Positions 7,084 to 14,496 of a stretch of DNA of 14,496 nt are shown here, piece by piece. Under the pieces are notes generated by a model. That model had not been told where the DNA came from and ran no database searches. It was given only the letters and a program-made list of their open reading frames with translations. Source of the DNA: Candidatus Cloacimonadota bacterium (GTDB lineage: Bacteria > Hydrothermota > E44-bin80); the NCBI GenBank assembly GCA_004376305.1, contig SOKD01000091.1, positions 1 to 14,496 of the forward strand. The letters are read 5' to 3'. Every line of letters begins with the position of its first letter. The first letter of the stretch is position 1. Position numbers and translations under genes: made by a program.

Positions 7084-8193
7084 TTAATTACTTCCTGCAG
7101 GCGGTGGTGTGTAGTAAATCGATAAAACAGGTAACTGATCAGCATCAAAGACTAATCGTGTACAATAACTATTCTCATTCTTACTTCTAAGGAGAATGCC
7201 CTTGTTCTCACGTTCATTCAGCCAATATTGAACGAGCGATGTAACATCGATTTCTTTCAATGTATCTTCTTTTGCAACTTTAAATTCGGCTGATGCAGCA
7301 ACAGAGTATTCTGTTTGACCTTCTTCCCAATCACCCGTTATTCTATGAATGAATACGGTAACGCTATCCAGATAAGATTTATCAGGTTTTATTCCAAATG
7401 TTAAAAATGCCCGGTTAATGGTGACATTGTACGGAATTGAATCAATATCAAAATAGATAAGCGACCGATTAACAAAACCTTCGACCATTACAATTTCATT
7501 ATCTTCTTTTATATATGTTGAATTCAAAATGAATGCATCGCTTACCGGAAAGAAATCTGTTGTTGAGTCCCCATGAAACACGGTAATTCTTATCCGATCT
7601 GTACTGCTTTCCCTCGAATAAATTGAGAGCAGCGTATCACCGAGTTCGTAGATAAAAATCATTCCTCTATTTATGATTCTGGACGTATCCAGAAGAGAAA
7701 AATCCTCACAGCTAAAGGTGAATGATTTTTCACTTTCATTAATTACAATTTCTGCAATCTTTGTGGGTTCATAATCTCCACCCGGTGTCGTCCACTGAGT
7801 ATCAGTAGAAGATCTATTCCATCCTACAGTCGTTTCATCCCATATATTTGATAGGGGATAAATTGCAATGCTCACGCCTTTTTTATATGTTCCTTCCAGG
7901 CTGAAGGTTACCATTGCAGAATCGGCGTAATTGATGATACTGGTATCGACTATAGCAAAACGAACCAATACACGTGCTTCTAACGAATCGGTTTTGCCAA
8001 TCCACAGTCTCTTTGCATTTCCTGTGTTCATGTTAGTATGATAATTCGAAACTGAATCACCAACAATATCGCCGATAAATACTGGCTTTGGAATATCCTT
8101 TGAAATCTCACCAATGCCAACAGGATTGTCCAGCTTATCTCTACATCCTGCGACAATGGATACAAAAATCAAGAATAACAATAGTTTTTTCAT
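7084..8193 (-). CDS. Lipoprotein with two DNRLRE-like (CBM96-like) modules
   Basis: The lipobox SIVAGC puts the lipidated Cys at 17, and Arg follows it. Two similar modules appear, about 40-207 and 216-362. Each runs from an FxI/FDI strand to a W(D/E)E element: IWDETTVGWNRSSTDTQWTTPGGD at 118-140 in the first and DWEEGQTEYS in the second. The second closes with the family-typical IDVTSLVQYWLNERENKGILLRS. DNRLRE/CBM96 domains are beta-sandwiches found on surface and secreted proteins, and some bind carbohydrate. The gene starts 6 nt after the bamA stop, without a clear ribosome-binding site. It is not recognisable as a known BAM lipoprotein (no BamB, BamD or BamE features), so its link with BamA is positional only. 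Confidence 0.75.
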   Translation of the reverse strand: MKKLLLFLIFVSIVAGCRDKLDNPVGIGEISKDIPKPVFIGDIVGDSVSNYHTNMNTGNAKRLWIGKTDSLEARVLVRFAIVDTSIINYADSAMVTFSLEGTYKKGVSIAIYPLSNIWDETTVGWNRSSTDTQWTTPGGDYEPTKIAEIVINESEKSFTFSCEDFSLLDTSRIINRGMIFIYELGDTLLSIYSRESSTDRIRITVFHGDSTTDFFPVSDAFILNSTYIKEDNEIVMVEGFVNRSLIYFDIDSIPYNVTINRAFLTFGIKPDKSYLDSVTVFIHRITGDWEEGQTEYSVAASAEFKVAKEDTLKEIDVTSLVQYWLNERENKGILLRSKNENSYCTRLVFDADQLPVLSIYYTPPPAGSN

Positions 8194-8199
8194 TACGTT

Positions 8200-10446
8200 C
8201 TAAAAACTTGTCCCAAGTTGGAAGTGCGGATTCCATCCGCCATTGCTCTTCTTATCAAATCCATAACCAATATCAAAACCAAGAATACCCATCATCGGAA
8301 CCTCAATGCGGATACCCGTACCCACACCTTTCTTCAAATTCGCCAGATTTGTATTTTCGAAACTATCCCATGTATTTCCTGCATCAAAGAAAACAATCCA
8401 GTTTATGCCCTGGGTTATCATGTACTTGTATTCCGTTGTGAAAACAAAAGCGGTACGTCCTCCAATTATACTAAAATTCTCCCGTGGTCCAATTGAGCGG
8501 TCTGGATAGCCGCGAATTCCCCAATCCCCTACACCACCAAGATAAAATCTCTCATAAACAGGAACGGTCGCATTAGAACTGTAACCTCTAACTATGCCAA
8601 ATCGTGAGCGAATCATATGCACAAAATTAAAGAAGCTCTTCTCATACCACCTGCTTTCAAACTGGTATTTCTGGTAATCCACGCTTCCACCGAAGATTCC
8701 ACCTGAAAACTCTGCACTAATGCTGTTTCTTGATCCTGTTGAAGCGTTTAATCGATAATCCCTGCTATCTCGTACAAGGGTGAATCCAATACTGCTCCGC
8801 CATTTCGTTCCTCTCTGATCAAGTATGTACGTGCTTACCTTACTGATATCCTCATCATCAACAGTGATGGTTACTTTCTCAAGAGTGTACGATGTATGAA
8901 GACGCGTATATTTCAATCTTGGAACGGGTCTTCCCAGTCTAATTGATCCACCACGTTTTCTATCCTCAAAGTAATCCCACTTCCTTGTGATGAGGAAAAT
9001 GTCAAATCCAGCAGTTGTTGGTGTATCGAAAAGCCATGGCTCCGTATAGCCAAAAGTGTAATTAGCAAGCTTCCCGCCTTTCTCAAGACTGAAGTATGCA
9101 GTCGATCCTCTTCCAAGAAGATTTGGAATGTTGAGTGAAATATTACCGGTTACCCCCCATGCCTGGCTATACCCCATACCAGCATTAAACTGCCCCACTT
9201 CTTTCTCCTTCACATTGAGTATCAAATCAATGTCTCCTGCTTCATTTGCTTTCTTACTATCAAGCTTCATATCTTCAAAAAAACCTAAATTGAATACAGC
9301 CCTCTGAGAATCGATCAATTTAGATCTCTGAAAGAGGTCACCCGGAAAAATTCTCAATTCCCTCCTGATCACTTTTTCCCAGGTCTTAAGATTTCCTGAT
9401 ATAATAACCTTTCTGAGATGAGCCGGCTCCCCCTCCTGAATTACATATTTTGTGTTTATTGTGTCACCCCTCGCCTCTTCTTCGGGTATGATGAATGCAT
9501 AAATATATCCAATCTCGGTATAGAGTGAGTAAAATTCCACCATTGTGTCATCCAGCTTTTCTTTGTTGTATGTTTCTCCCTTCTTGAACATTACCGCTGC
9601 TTTCAGCCTTTCCGTTTCGATCACTTCATTCCCTTCAAACTCAACACTTCCAAGACAGAATTTTTTGCCCTCACTAATATCAATTCGTATTGTCATCCAC
9701 TCCTGTTTATCATCATAGCTAATATCGTATTCATCTACCTCGCATTTAGGATATCCATGCTTTTTGTAAAAATCAGTAATACGATCCAGATCATTGTAAA
9801 ATTCTTCCTCGTCGAAGTTTCCTGACCTCCACCATCTTTTGCTCTTATTTTTCATCAAGCCACCAAGCCTCTTATCAGGAAAGAGCGTATTTTCGGTGAA
9901 ATATATGTTCTTGATTCTCACCCTTCTGCCTTCATCGATGCTAAACGTTAATTTAGCCTTCTCATCCTCACTCGTAATTTCTGAAGTAACCCTTACCAGT
10001 AAGAATCCTTTTTCTTTGTACTTTCCCTTTATTTTCTTTGTCCATTTGAAGATCTTCTGGGGAGAGAGAATTTCACCGTCCTGAACACCCATGACTTCTT
10101 TCAAATCTTTCTCTTTTACATGGTCATTTCCAATAAATATAAGTTCCTTCAAGAAAGGATTCTCTGACACTTCAATAATAAGCACCTGTCCCGCATCCGT
10201 TTTCTCACCTTTGATCGTTACATCCGAAAAAAGACCCAATTTGTATATCTTCTTTATTGCTTTATCAAGGCGACTTTGTGTGACTTCATCACCTACTTGA
10301 AGCATAGAAGAACTCATGATGAGTTCTTCATCAGTAGTATTATTTCCCCGCACCTCTATCCTTACAATTTTATCAGCAAAGAGATTTGTTATAGAAACAA
10401 TAAAAACAAAGAAGACAAGAAGGACAATTACCACTCTGTAATGCAA
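8200..10446 (-). CDS. bamA: Outer-membrane protein assembly factor BamA
   Basis: BamA is the Omp85 core of the BAM complex, which folds and inserts barrel proteins into the outer membrane. The 748-residue protein has a signal peptide (about 1-24, NLFA/DK). Five POTRA domains follow, at about 27-95, 97-172, 175-261, 264-340 and 343-415, and then a 16-stranded-type barrel. The barrel contains YERFYLGG (631-638) and IRGY (644-647), the Omp85 loop-6 VRGF-type motif, and ends with Phe, the BAM recognition signal. A TTG at 10446 is chosen because AAGGAG (10457-10452) is 5 nt upstream. A GTG at 10449 is only 2 nt from it. A strong promoter lies 50 nt upstream, so bamA is the first gene of the operon. 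Confidence 0.97.
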   Translation of the reverse strand: MHYRVVIVLLVFFVFIVSITNLFADKIVRIEVRGNNTTDEELIMSSSMLQVGDEVTQSRLDKAIKKIYKLGLFSDVTIKGEKTDAGQVLIIEVSENPFLKELIFIGNDHVKEKDLKEVMGVQDGEILSPQKIFKWTKKIKGKYKEKGFLLVRVTSEITSEDEKAKLTFSIDEGRRVRIKNIYFTENTLFPDKRLGGLMKNKSKRWWRSGNFDEEEFYNDLDRITDFYKKHGYPKCEVDEYDISYDDKQEWMTIRIDISEGKKFCLGSVEFEGNEVIETERLKAAVMFKKGETYNKEKLDDTMVEFYSLYTEIGYIYAFIIPEEEARGDTINTKYVIQEGEPAHLRKVIISGNLKTWEKVIRRELRIFPGDLFQRSKLIDSQRAVFNLGFFEDMKLDSKKANEAGDIDLILNVKEKEVGQFNAGMGYSQAWGVTGNISLNIPNLLGRGSTAYFSLEKGGKLANYTFGYTEPWLFDTPTTAGFDIFLITRKWDYFEDRKRGGSIRLGRPVPRLKYTRLHTSYTLEKVTITVDDEDISKVSTYILDQRGTKWRSSIGFTLVRDSRDYRLNASTGSRNSISAEFSGGIFGGSVDYQKYQFESRWYEKSFFNFVHMIRSRFGIVRGYSSNATVPVYERFYLGGVGDWGIRGYPDRSIGPRENFSIIGGRTAFVFTTEYKYMITQGINWIVFFDAGNTWDSFENTNLANLKKGVGTGIRIEVPMMGILGFDIGYGFDKKSNGGWNPHFQLGTSF

Positions 10447-10451
10447 CACTA

Positions 10452-10457
10452 CTCCTT
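10452..10457 (-). promoter_or_regulatory. Ribosome-binding site that decides the bamA start
   Basis: AAGGAG on the minus strand lies 5 nt before TTG 10446 and 2 nt before GTG 10449. The spacing favours the TTG. Confidence 0.6.
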
Positions 10458-10496
10458 TATAAAAATATATCTCTTAATACTATAAAAAATCAGTAA

Positions 10497-10525
10497 TATA
10501 TACCACATAAAAAATGACAAGTCAA
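10497..10525 (-). promoter_or_regulatory. Sigma-70 promoter of the bamA-lpx operon
   Basis: The minus strand has TTGACT (10525-10520; 5 of 6) and TATATA (10502-10497; 5 of 6) with an optimal 17-nt spacer in a T-rich tract. Initiation near 10490 would give a leader of about 44 nt. Nothing between the nine downstream genes looks equally good, so this is the likely main promoter. I see no riboswitch-like leader and no sigma-E-type box. Confidence 0.75.
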
Positions 10526-10564
10526 GAAAATAAAATAAAACCACTTTATTGTGCATTATTAAAA

Positions 10565-10580
10565 GAGAACCTTAATTCTC
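10565..10580 (-). terminator. Weak hairpin with short T-run downstream of the PH-domain gene
   Basis: The minus strand reads GAGAA-TTAAGG-TTCTC followed by TTTT. The stem has only 5 bp with two G-C pairs, so it is a marginal terminator. It lies 130 nt after the PH-domain stop and 40 nt before the bamA promoter, the right place to separate the two units. The rest of 10450-10707 is AT-rich with no credible gene. Confidence 0.3.
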
Positions 10581-10707
10581 AATCCTCATACAAGAAATAT
10601 TGTTTATTTGCATATGCCAATCTATTAGCAAAATAAACGAACTGTACTCTGATTTGTTCCCTGAGTAAATGAATTGCGCAGGAAAAACGAACCGCAGTTT
10701 AAAGGCT

Positions 10708-11199
10708 TCAATGTATCCCAACAAGTTCTTTTATCATTACAATGAATTCATCCTGTTTCTCGGGAGAAAGTCTCAGTACATTGAAAGATATCCTCGCAAA
10801 TCCAAACATCCTGCAATAATTCATTTCGGCAAGGTGAAGTTCTACAACCTTTCCTGCCCTTGTTACCATTGCAATTTCTCCCCTGCCGCGGATCTTGACA
10901 CCAATTCCATCAAACGCTTTGTGTTCTATCGTGGAAATATCTTTTATATTTGATAATGCAATATCACAAAACGCAAAAGCGCCAAATTGTATCTTTATGG
11001 TCCTATCACTAACGAGTATAAATGAAAATCTTTTTATAACAAAGAAAAGAAAAAAAATAAGCACCCCGGCCAGCGAAGGAACAATTGCATCAATATCTTT
11101 TGTATAAATACCAAAAAGAAATCCTATTACAAAAATGAAAATAAGAATCTCAAAGGGGAATCGAAAAAGCGGATGGAGAACAAAGGAGAATCTCCTCAT
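10708..11199 (-). CDS. Small membrane protein with bacterial PH-like domain
   Basis: This 163-residue protein has two hydrophobic segments (about 16-32 and 38-57) and then a cytoplasmic beta-rich domain. That domain runs SDRTIKIQFGAFAFCDIALSNIKDIS, then IEHKAFDGIGVKIRG, then VVELHLAE, and closes with an acidic/basic helix SPEKQDEFIVMIKEL. The 2-TM plus strand order with a terminal helix matches bacterial PH-domain (bPH/YdbT-like) membrane proteins, which are poorly understood. No enzymatic motif is seen. It overlaps the preceding gene by ATGA (4 nt), so the two are co-translated and may act together. Only a weak AAGAAGAG lies upstream of the ATG. Confidence 0.65.
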   Translation of the reverse strand: MRRFSFVLHPLFRFPFEILIFIFVIGFLFGIYTKDIDAIVPSLAGVLIFFLFFVIKRFSFILVSDRTIKIQFGAFAFCDIALSNIKDISTIEHKAFDGIGVKIRGRGEIAMVTRAGKVVELHLAEMNYCRMFGFARISFNVLRLSPEKQDEFIVMIKELVGIH

Positions 11200-12179
11200 T
11201 TGCTCTTCTTTTCTTCATTCCTCATCACCCATTCTTCAATCAAAGCCCACAGGTCATCGGGAGATTCACATGCAATGCTTGAGATGTGTTTGCAAGCTTT
11301 GAAACCCCAGACTGCAATACTATCAACTCCCATTTCCAACGGAATGCTCATGGCATCTACCACCTCTTCGTGTTTTTCTCGGGGCACCTTAAAAGCCTGC
11401 GACCATATTTGAACGTTCTTACCAAACTTCTCTGCTGCTCTCTGCAGTTTTCTTGTCTCATTCTTCACATAATCCTTGAGCGGTTTGCCAAAAAGGACAC
11501 CATACGGATCAGTAGCAAGCACTTCAAGAGACGGAAGAGATGCAATCTTTGTCAAGAATCCCTCATCAGCCTCAGGGAGAATGCAAACTGCATTCCTCAA
11601 CCCCTCTTTTTCTGCTATTTTCGAGACAAAAGCAAGAAAATCAAGTATTGATTCTAATTTGAAGAAATCGATCTTCGAGCTCTTTTTCATAGGAAACTTT
11701 GTACTGTAGGTATCCTCATATTTCTTAACACATGATGGACACCTGCAACACCATACACCACCTTTTGAAAAATGATGATAGAAGTGCGGTTCATCCCAGA
11801 AAGCAAAATTTGCACCCGATTTTGCAGCACTCTTAATCCATGTTTTCACAAGTTTTCTGAACTTTGAACTATTCGGACAGGCAGCAGGAACTCTTTCAAA
11901 AATTGAATCAATCTGGCATATTTTCGGATATTTTGCCACCCAGGTTGAGTATGCTTCTCCCCCAAAAAATCCACCAAGTCCCCAGGGATCAAGCCATGCC
12001 CCAAGACCTTCTTCTTTTGTAATTTTCACAATATCATGTATTGTTTTTTCATAGAACTCAAAATCATTCTCACTGTATGTATGCACAATAAAATCAAACC
12101 CAACCATTTTTAATAGACGCATGTCTGATTGAACATGTTCAAGAATTCTATTCCCAAAATAACTCACACCAAATTTCAA
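11196..12179 (-). CDS. TIM-barrel glycoside-hydrolase-like protein of unknown function
   Basis: This is a soluble protein of about 327 residues without a signal peptide. It starts FGVSYFGNRILEHV and shows alternating strands and helices of a TIM barrel. These include FIVHTYSEND (about 30-39), LGAWLDPWGLGGFFGGEAYS (59-78), PAACPNS, FAFWDEPHFYHH (126-137), VLATDPYG and VQIWSQAF. The WDEP segment, at a strand end, is where glycosidase-type barrels place acidic catalytic residues. It is followed by a Cys cluster, CCRCPSCVKKY (144-154), of a kind seen near the active site in some GH-like families and able to bind metal or a disulfide. The start is TTG 12179, 6 nt after GGGGAG; an earlier in-frame TTG at 12185 abuts it. 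Substrate unknown. Sugar hydrolysis is inference from fold alone, and the cytoplasmic location is inferred from the missing signal peptide. Confidence 0.6.
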   Translation of the reverse strand: MKFGVSYFGNRILEHVQSDMRLLKMVGFDFIVHTYSENDFEFYEKTIHDIVKITKEEGLGAWLDPWGLGGFFGGEAYSTWVAKYPKICQIDSIFERVPAACPNSSKFRKLVKTWIKSAAKSGANFAFWDEPHFYHHFSKGGVWCCRCPSCVKKYEDTYSTKFPMKKSSKIDFFKLESILDFLAFVSKIAEKEGLRNAVCILPEADEGFLTKIASLPSLEVLATDPYGVLFGKPLKDYVKNETRKLQRAAEKFGKNVQIWSQAFKVPREKHEEVVDAMSIPLEMGVDSIAVWGFKACKHISSIACESPDDLWALIEEWVMRNEEKKSK

Positions 12180-12221
12180 ATGCAACTCCCCTTTTATATT
12201 CTATGAATTATATAAGTAGTA

Positions 12222-12250
12222 TGTATACACAAGATTAACGCAATTGTCAA
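12222..12250 (-). promoter_or_regulatory. Sigma-70 promoter of the hydrolase-like/PH-domain unit
   Basis: The minus strand has a perfect TTGACA (12250-12245), a 17-nt spacer and TATACA (12227-12222; 4 of 6). A second TATAAT lies at 12212-12207 but lacks a properly spaced -35 box. The -35 box lies in the small palindrome TTGTTGACAA, a possible operator. The leader before TTG 12179 would be about 36 nt. Confidence 0.65.
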
Positions 12251-12310
12251 CAACTATTGTGCTTTCATTACATGGATTTCTCAATAAGGTACACAGATTG
12301 ACCATTCTTT

Positions 12311-12329
12311 GCATTGCGTTAGTCAATGC
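12311..12329 (-). other. Hairpin directly after the YfhO-family stop codon
   Basis: On the minus strand, GCATTG-ACTAACG-CAATGC forms a perfect 6-bp stem with a 7-nt loop starting one base after the TAA. No T-run follows (AAAGAATGG), so it is not a standard intrinsic terminator on this strand. It may stabilise the 3' end or aid Rho-dependent termination. Confidence 0.45.
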
Positions 12330-14496
12330 TTATTCACCCTCAACCTTCCTCTTTTTTGCTCTATCGAAAAATTGGAATATACAACTGGTGAGCAGAATGA
12401 TTAATCCTATAATGTGCAGTGTTTTTCCAAGACTAAATGATGAGTCCTCATATACAAACCGTATATCATGTTTCCCTTTGTTAAGCAGAACTGCTCGGAG
12501 CGTGTAATTTGCAAGAAGTATCCTGGTTTTCTGTCCATCCACATAAGCAGTCCATTGCGGGAAGTAGTTTTCGCTGAGAACAAGGAAACCTCTTGTGTTT
12601 GCATCAACATTGATTTCAATATCGTCGACTCCAAAATGCTTAATAGAAACATTCGAGCCACCAATAGCTGTATCTGGATGCGCAATACCAGGATCCTCCT
12701 CAAGGATAACGGTGCTCCAGGGATTGAATTCCTCGCTCATCATATATTGAAGGATTTGCTCTTTCTTCTGAATTACCTTGAAATCTTCAACAAAGAACGC
12801 CCTTGGCAGAACGTTATTATTTTTGTAGATAACAGGTTCAAGTGTATCTTTTCTGTAAACGTTATGCACGGGTTGAAAATGAGAAAAATAACCTCTCCAT
12901 TCCCTGATAACTCCCCGCGTTCTTTCATCATACCGGTATTCAAGTGATTCCGGTGGCAATTGTATCCCTATTATATACTTACCATTGAGAACATCCACCA
13001 ATTTCGAGGATTGAATGAGATTCAAGGGTGTAAACATGACACTTTCACCGGCTCCAATGAGTTCCTGAAATCTACGAAGCGGATTTGGATGGTATCCGCC
13101 AAGGCTCTCTATTCCATGATAAATGAGTATCCCATCATTCGAACGACGATAGTGCAAGGGGAATACCCTGAAGAGACTCTTATCTTCTTCAAGAAAGGAA
13201 ACAATCGCATCTTTTTTATAGTACTGAGCTGCTGGTTTTTCAGCAACAAGGTAGCGTTTTGTCAGAGTCCATTGGTCAATAACGAGCACCAGAAGTAACC
13301 CAACAACTACATAGATTGCGCGCAAACGCTTTCTCAAAAAAAGCAGTATTAATATAAAGCCCGCAATAACCACTATTATTGCTTTTCCCAATCCCTTCAA
13401 AAAGAATGAGTAATTGCCTGTGAATGCATTTAACTTTGAAGCGTTTTGCGGAATCTGAAGATAGGAGAAATGTGATTTAAGAAAAGAAAGCATCCCTTCC
13501 CTGCTTACGGTCGAAATGAAACCAACAACGAGCAAACAACCAAGAAAGCATACCATTGAGATAATTATTTTCCTGGAATTATTTCCCTCAAGAATTCGTT
13601 TCAGACCAAATGACCCAAGAATCGCGGCGGAAAAGGTCAGTAAGAAAAAAATGAGCGACGGCGCACGAAATTTCTTGATTCCTGGAATAATATAATACGC
13701 AATTTTGAAAAGTGGAGTATTCTTTCCAAGGGCAAGAATCAATGCAACAATTCCCACACCCAAAAAGAACTTGACATCCCTATTTTTAAAACTGAAGAGA
13801 AGTCCAATGAGTAATAATAGAAGCGTAATAATGCCAAAATATTCAGTATGCAGCTTGAAATAGTTTTCTCCCCAGTAATGCTCAAGTAAGCCTGAGAACT
13901 CAGGGACAAAGAGGTCGAGTAGTTCAGCAGTCGGCATCGACCAGGATGTTGTATACTCGTATCCCTTTGTTTCTCCACGTGCTCCAAAACTGAGATTCTT
14001 GTATACCGGGAGGAATGAGATTGAAACAATCATTCCAAGAACGATAAGACCAAAAATAAAGAAACCAATGATTTTAATTGTATTTCTTGCTTTCATGGGT
14101 TTTTGCTGTCCTGTAAGAAGAAAAATGAAGAAGAATAGGCCAAGTCCGGTTGCGTAATACGTCATCTGGAAATGACCTGCAAGAAAACTAAGACTGGTAA
14201 TAGCAGCAAAGAAAACAAAAAAGTAGAACTTTTTTTGTTTTACTCCCTTATGAATAAACAGAAGCATCAAGGGAAGCAAGGCAACAGAAATTGCTCTCCC
14301 AAGATGACCGGCATAGGTTGTTGACATGAGGGAACCTGAAAACATATAACAGAAAGCACCAAATGTTGCCGGGAAAACCCCCAATTTCAAACATTTCAGA
14401 AAAAGAAAGCTACCCAAACCAGCAAGAAAAACATAGATGATAAAAAGAAGCAGCCGAACGTTATGGACGGGTAGAAAGTAGTTGAGCAGTGTATGC
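12330..14496 (-). CDS. YfhO-family multi-pass membrane protein (5' end outside the window)
   Basis: At least 721 residues are visible. The frame stays open to the window edge, reading HTLLNYFLPVHNVRLLLFIIY before the first possible internal start, so the N-terminus is missing. About a dozen hydrophobic segments follow, with the family-typical loop SWSMPTAELLDLFVPEFSG and then EHYWGENYFKLHTEYFGI. A soluble stretch comes next. The C-terminal beta domain contains GFLVLSENYFPQWTAYVDG, ANYTLRAVLLNKGKHDIRFVYE, and a last TM helix. YfhO proteins have a GT-C-like layout. Members in Firmicutes (GtlB) are linked to glycosylation of lipoteichoic acid. In a diderm the acceptor must be something else, perhaps a surface glycan. 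It is transcribed separately from the downstream unit. Confidence 0.85.
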   Translation of the reverse strand, partial: HTLLNYFLPVHNVRLLLFIIYVFLAGLGSFLFLKCLKLGVFPATFGAFCYMFSGSLMSTTYAGHLGRAISVALLPLMLLFIHKGVKQKKFYFFVFFAAITSLSFLAGHFQMTYYATGLGLFFFIFLLTGQQKPMKARNTIKIIGFFIFGLIVLGMIVSISFLPVYKNLSFGARGETKGYEYTTSWSMPTAELLDLFVPEFSGLLEHYWGENYFKLHTEYFGIITLLLLLIGLLFSFKNRDVKFFLGVGIVALILALGKNTPLFKIAYYIIPGIKKFRAPSLIFFLLTFSAAILGSFGLKRILEGNNSRKIIISMVCFLGCLLVVGFISTVSREGMLSFLKSHFSYLQIPQNASKLNAFTGNYSFFLKGLGKAIIVVIAGFILILLFLRKRLRAIYVVVGLLLVLVIDQWTLTKRYLVAEKPAAQYYKKDAIVSFLEEDKSLFRVFPLHYRRSNDGILIYHGIESLGGYHPNPLRRFQELIGAGESVMFTPLNLIQSSKLVDVLNGKYIIGIQLPPESLEYRYDERTRGVIREWRGYFSHFQPVHNVYRKDTLEPVIYKNNNVLPRAFFVEDFKVIQKKEQILQYMMSEEFNPWSTVILEEDPGIAHPDTAIGGSNVSIKHFGVDDIEINVDANTRGFLVLSENYFPQWTAYVDGQKTRILLANYTLRAVLLNKGKHDIRFVYEDSSFSLGKTLHIIGLIILLTSCIFQFFDRAKKRKVEGE

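Noticed and set aside
10450..10707. Small gene or regulatory RNA in the bamA upstream gap
   Set aside because: No open frame with a ribosome-binding site and no conserved riboswitch fold could be seen; the only supported elements are the promoter and a weak hairpin.
11286..11651. 121-codon plus-strand open frame opposite the hydrolase-like gene
   Set aside because: Antisense shadow of a gene with clear domain-like structure; no similarity to any family I know.
12311..12329. Hairpin as a plus-strand terminator (it is followed by TTATT on that strand)
   Set aside because: No plus-strand gene ends here, and the T-run is interrupted.
12468..12947. 159-codon plus-strand open frame inside the YfhO-family gene
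   Set aside because: It is antisense to a well-supported coding region, has no recognisable domain or ribosome-binding site, and has the composition expected of a shadow frame.

Overview
The window is a stretch of a Gram-negative (diderm) bacterial chromosome that is moderately AT-rich. Every convincing gene lies on the minus strand. The lipid A genes lpxA, lpxC and lpxD, together with bamA and a Skp-type chaperone, show an outer membrane that carries lipid A. The mixture of a PorV/FadL-like barrel, a lipoprotein with DNRLRE-like modules, a YfhO-family protein and frequent TTG starts recalls little-cultured phyla around the FCB group or candidate divisions such as WOR-3. That placement is an impression only, because no taxonomic marker gene is present.

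Layout in the direction of transcription (right to left). (1) 14496-12330: a YfhO-family multi-pass membrane protein whose start lies outside the window, followed at its stop codon by a hairpin. (2) 12250-10708: a promoter, then a two-gene unit of a TIM-barrel hydrolase-like protein and a small membrane protein with a PH-like domain, overlapping by ATGA. (3) 10525-654: a strong promoter, then nine tightly packed genes: bamA, a lipoprotein, an outer-membrane barrel protein, a Skp-like fusion protein, lpxD, lpxC, fabZ, lpxA and an RCK-type channel-like gene. A hairpin with a T-run at the last stop codon closes the unit. It combines outer-membrane protein assembly (BamA, Skp) with the first steps of lipid A synthesis (LpxA, LpxC, LpxD) and the fatty-acid dehydratase FabZ. 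(4) 544-394: a promoter and tRNA-Leu(UAG). (5) 320-1: a palindromic intergenic repeat, a tandem 18-bp repeat that coincides with a candidate promoter, and the first 45 codons of trigger factor (tig).

The functional theme is envelope biogenesis. The least ordinary parts are the Skp-like protein with an added C-terminal TolB_N/FlgO-like domain, the lipoprotein and barrel pair inserted between bamA and skp, and the two-TM RCK protein at the operon end whose pore loop lacks the K+ channel signature. The hydrolase-like/PH-domain gene pair has no function I can assign. I see no mobile element, CRISPR array, phage gene or defence system.
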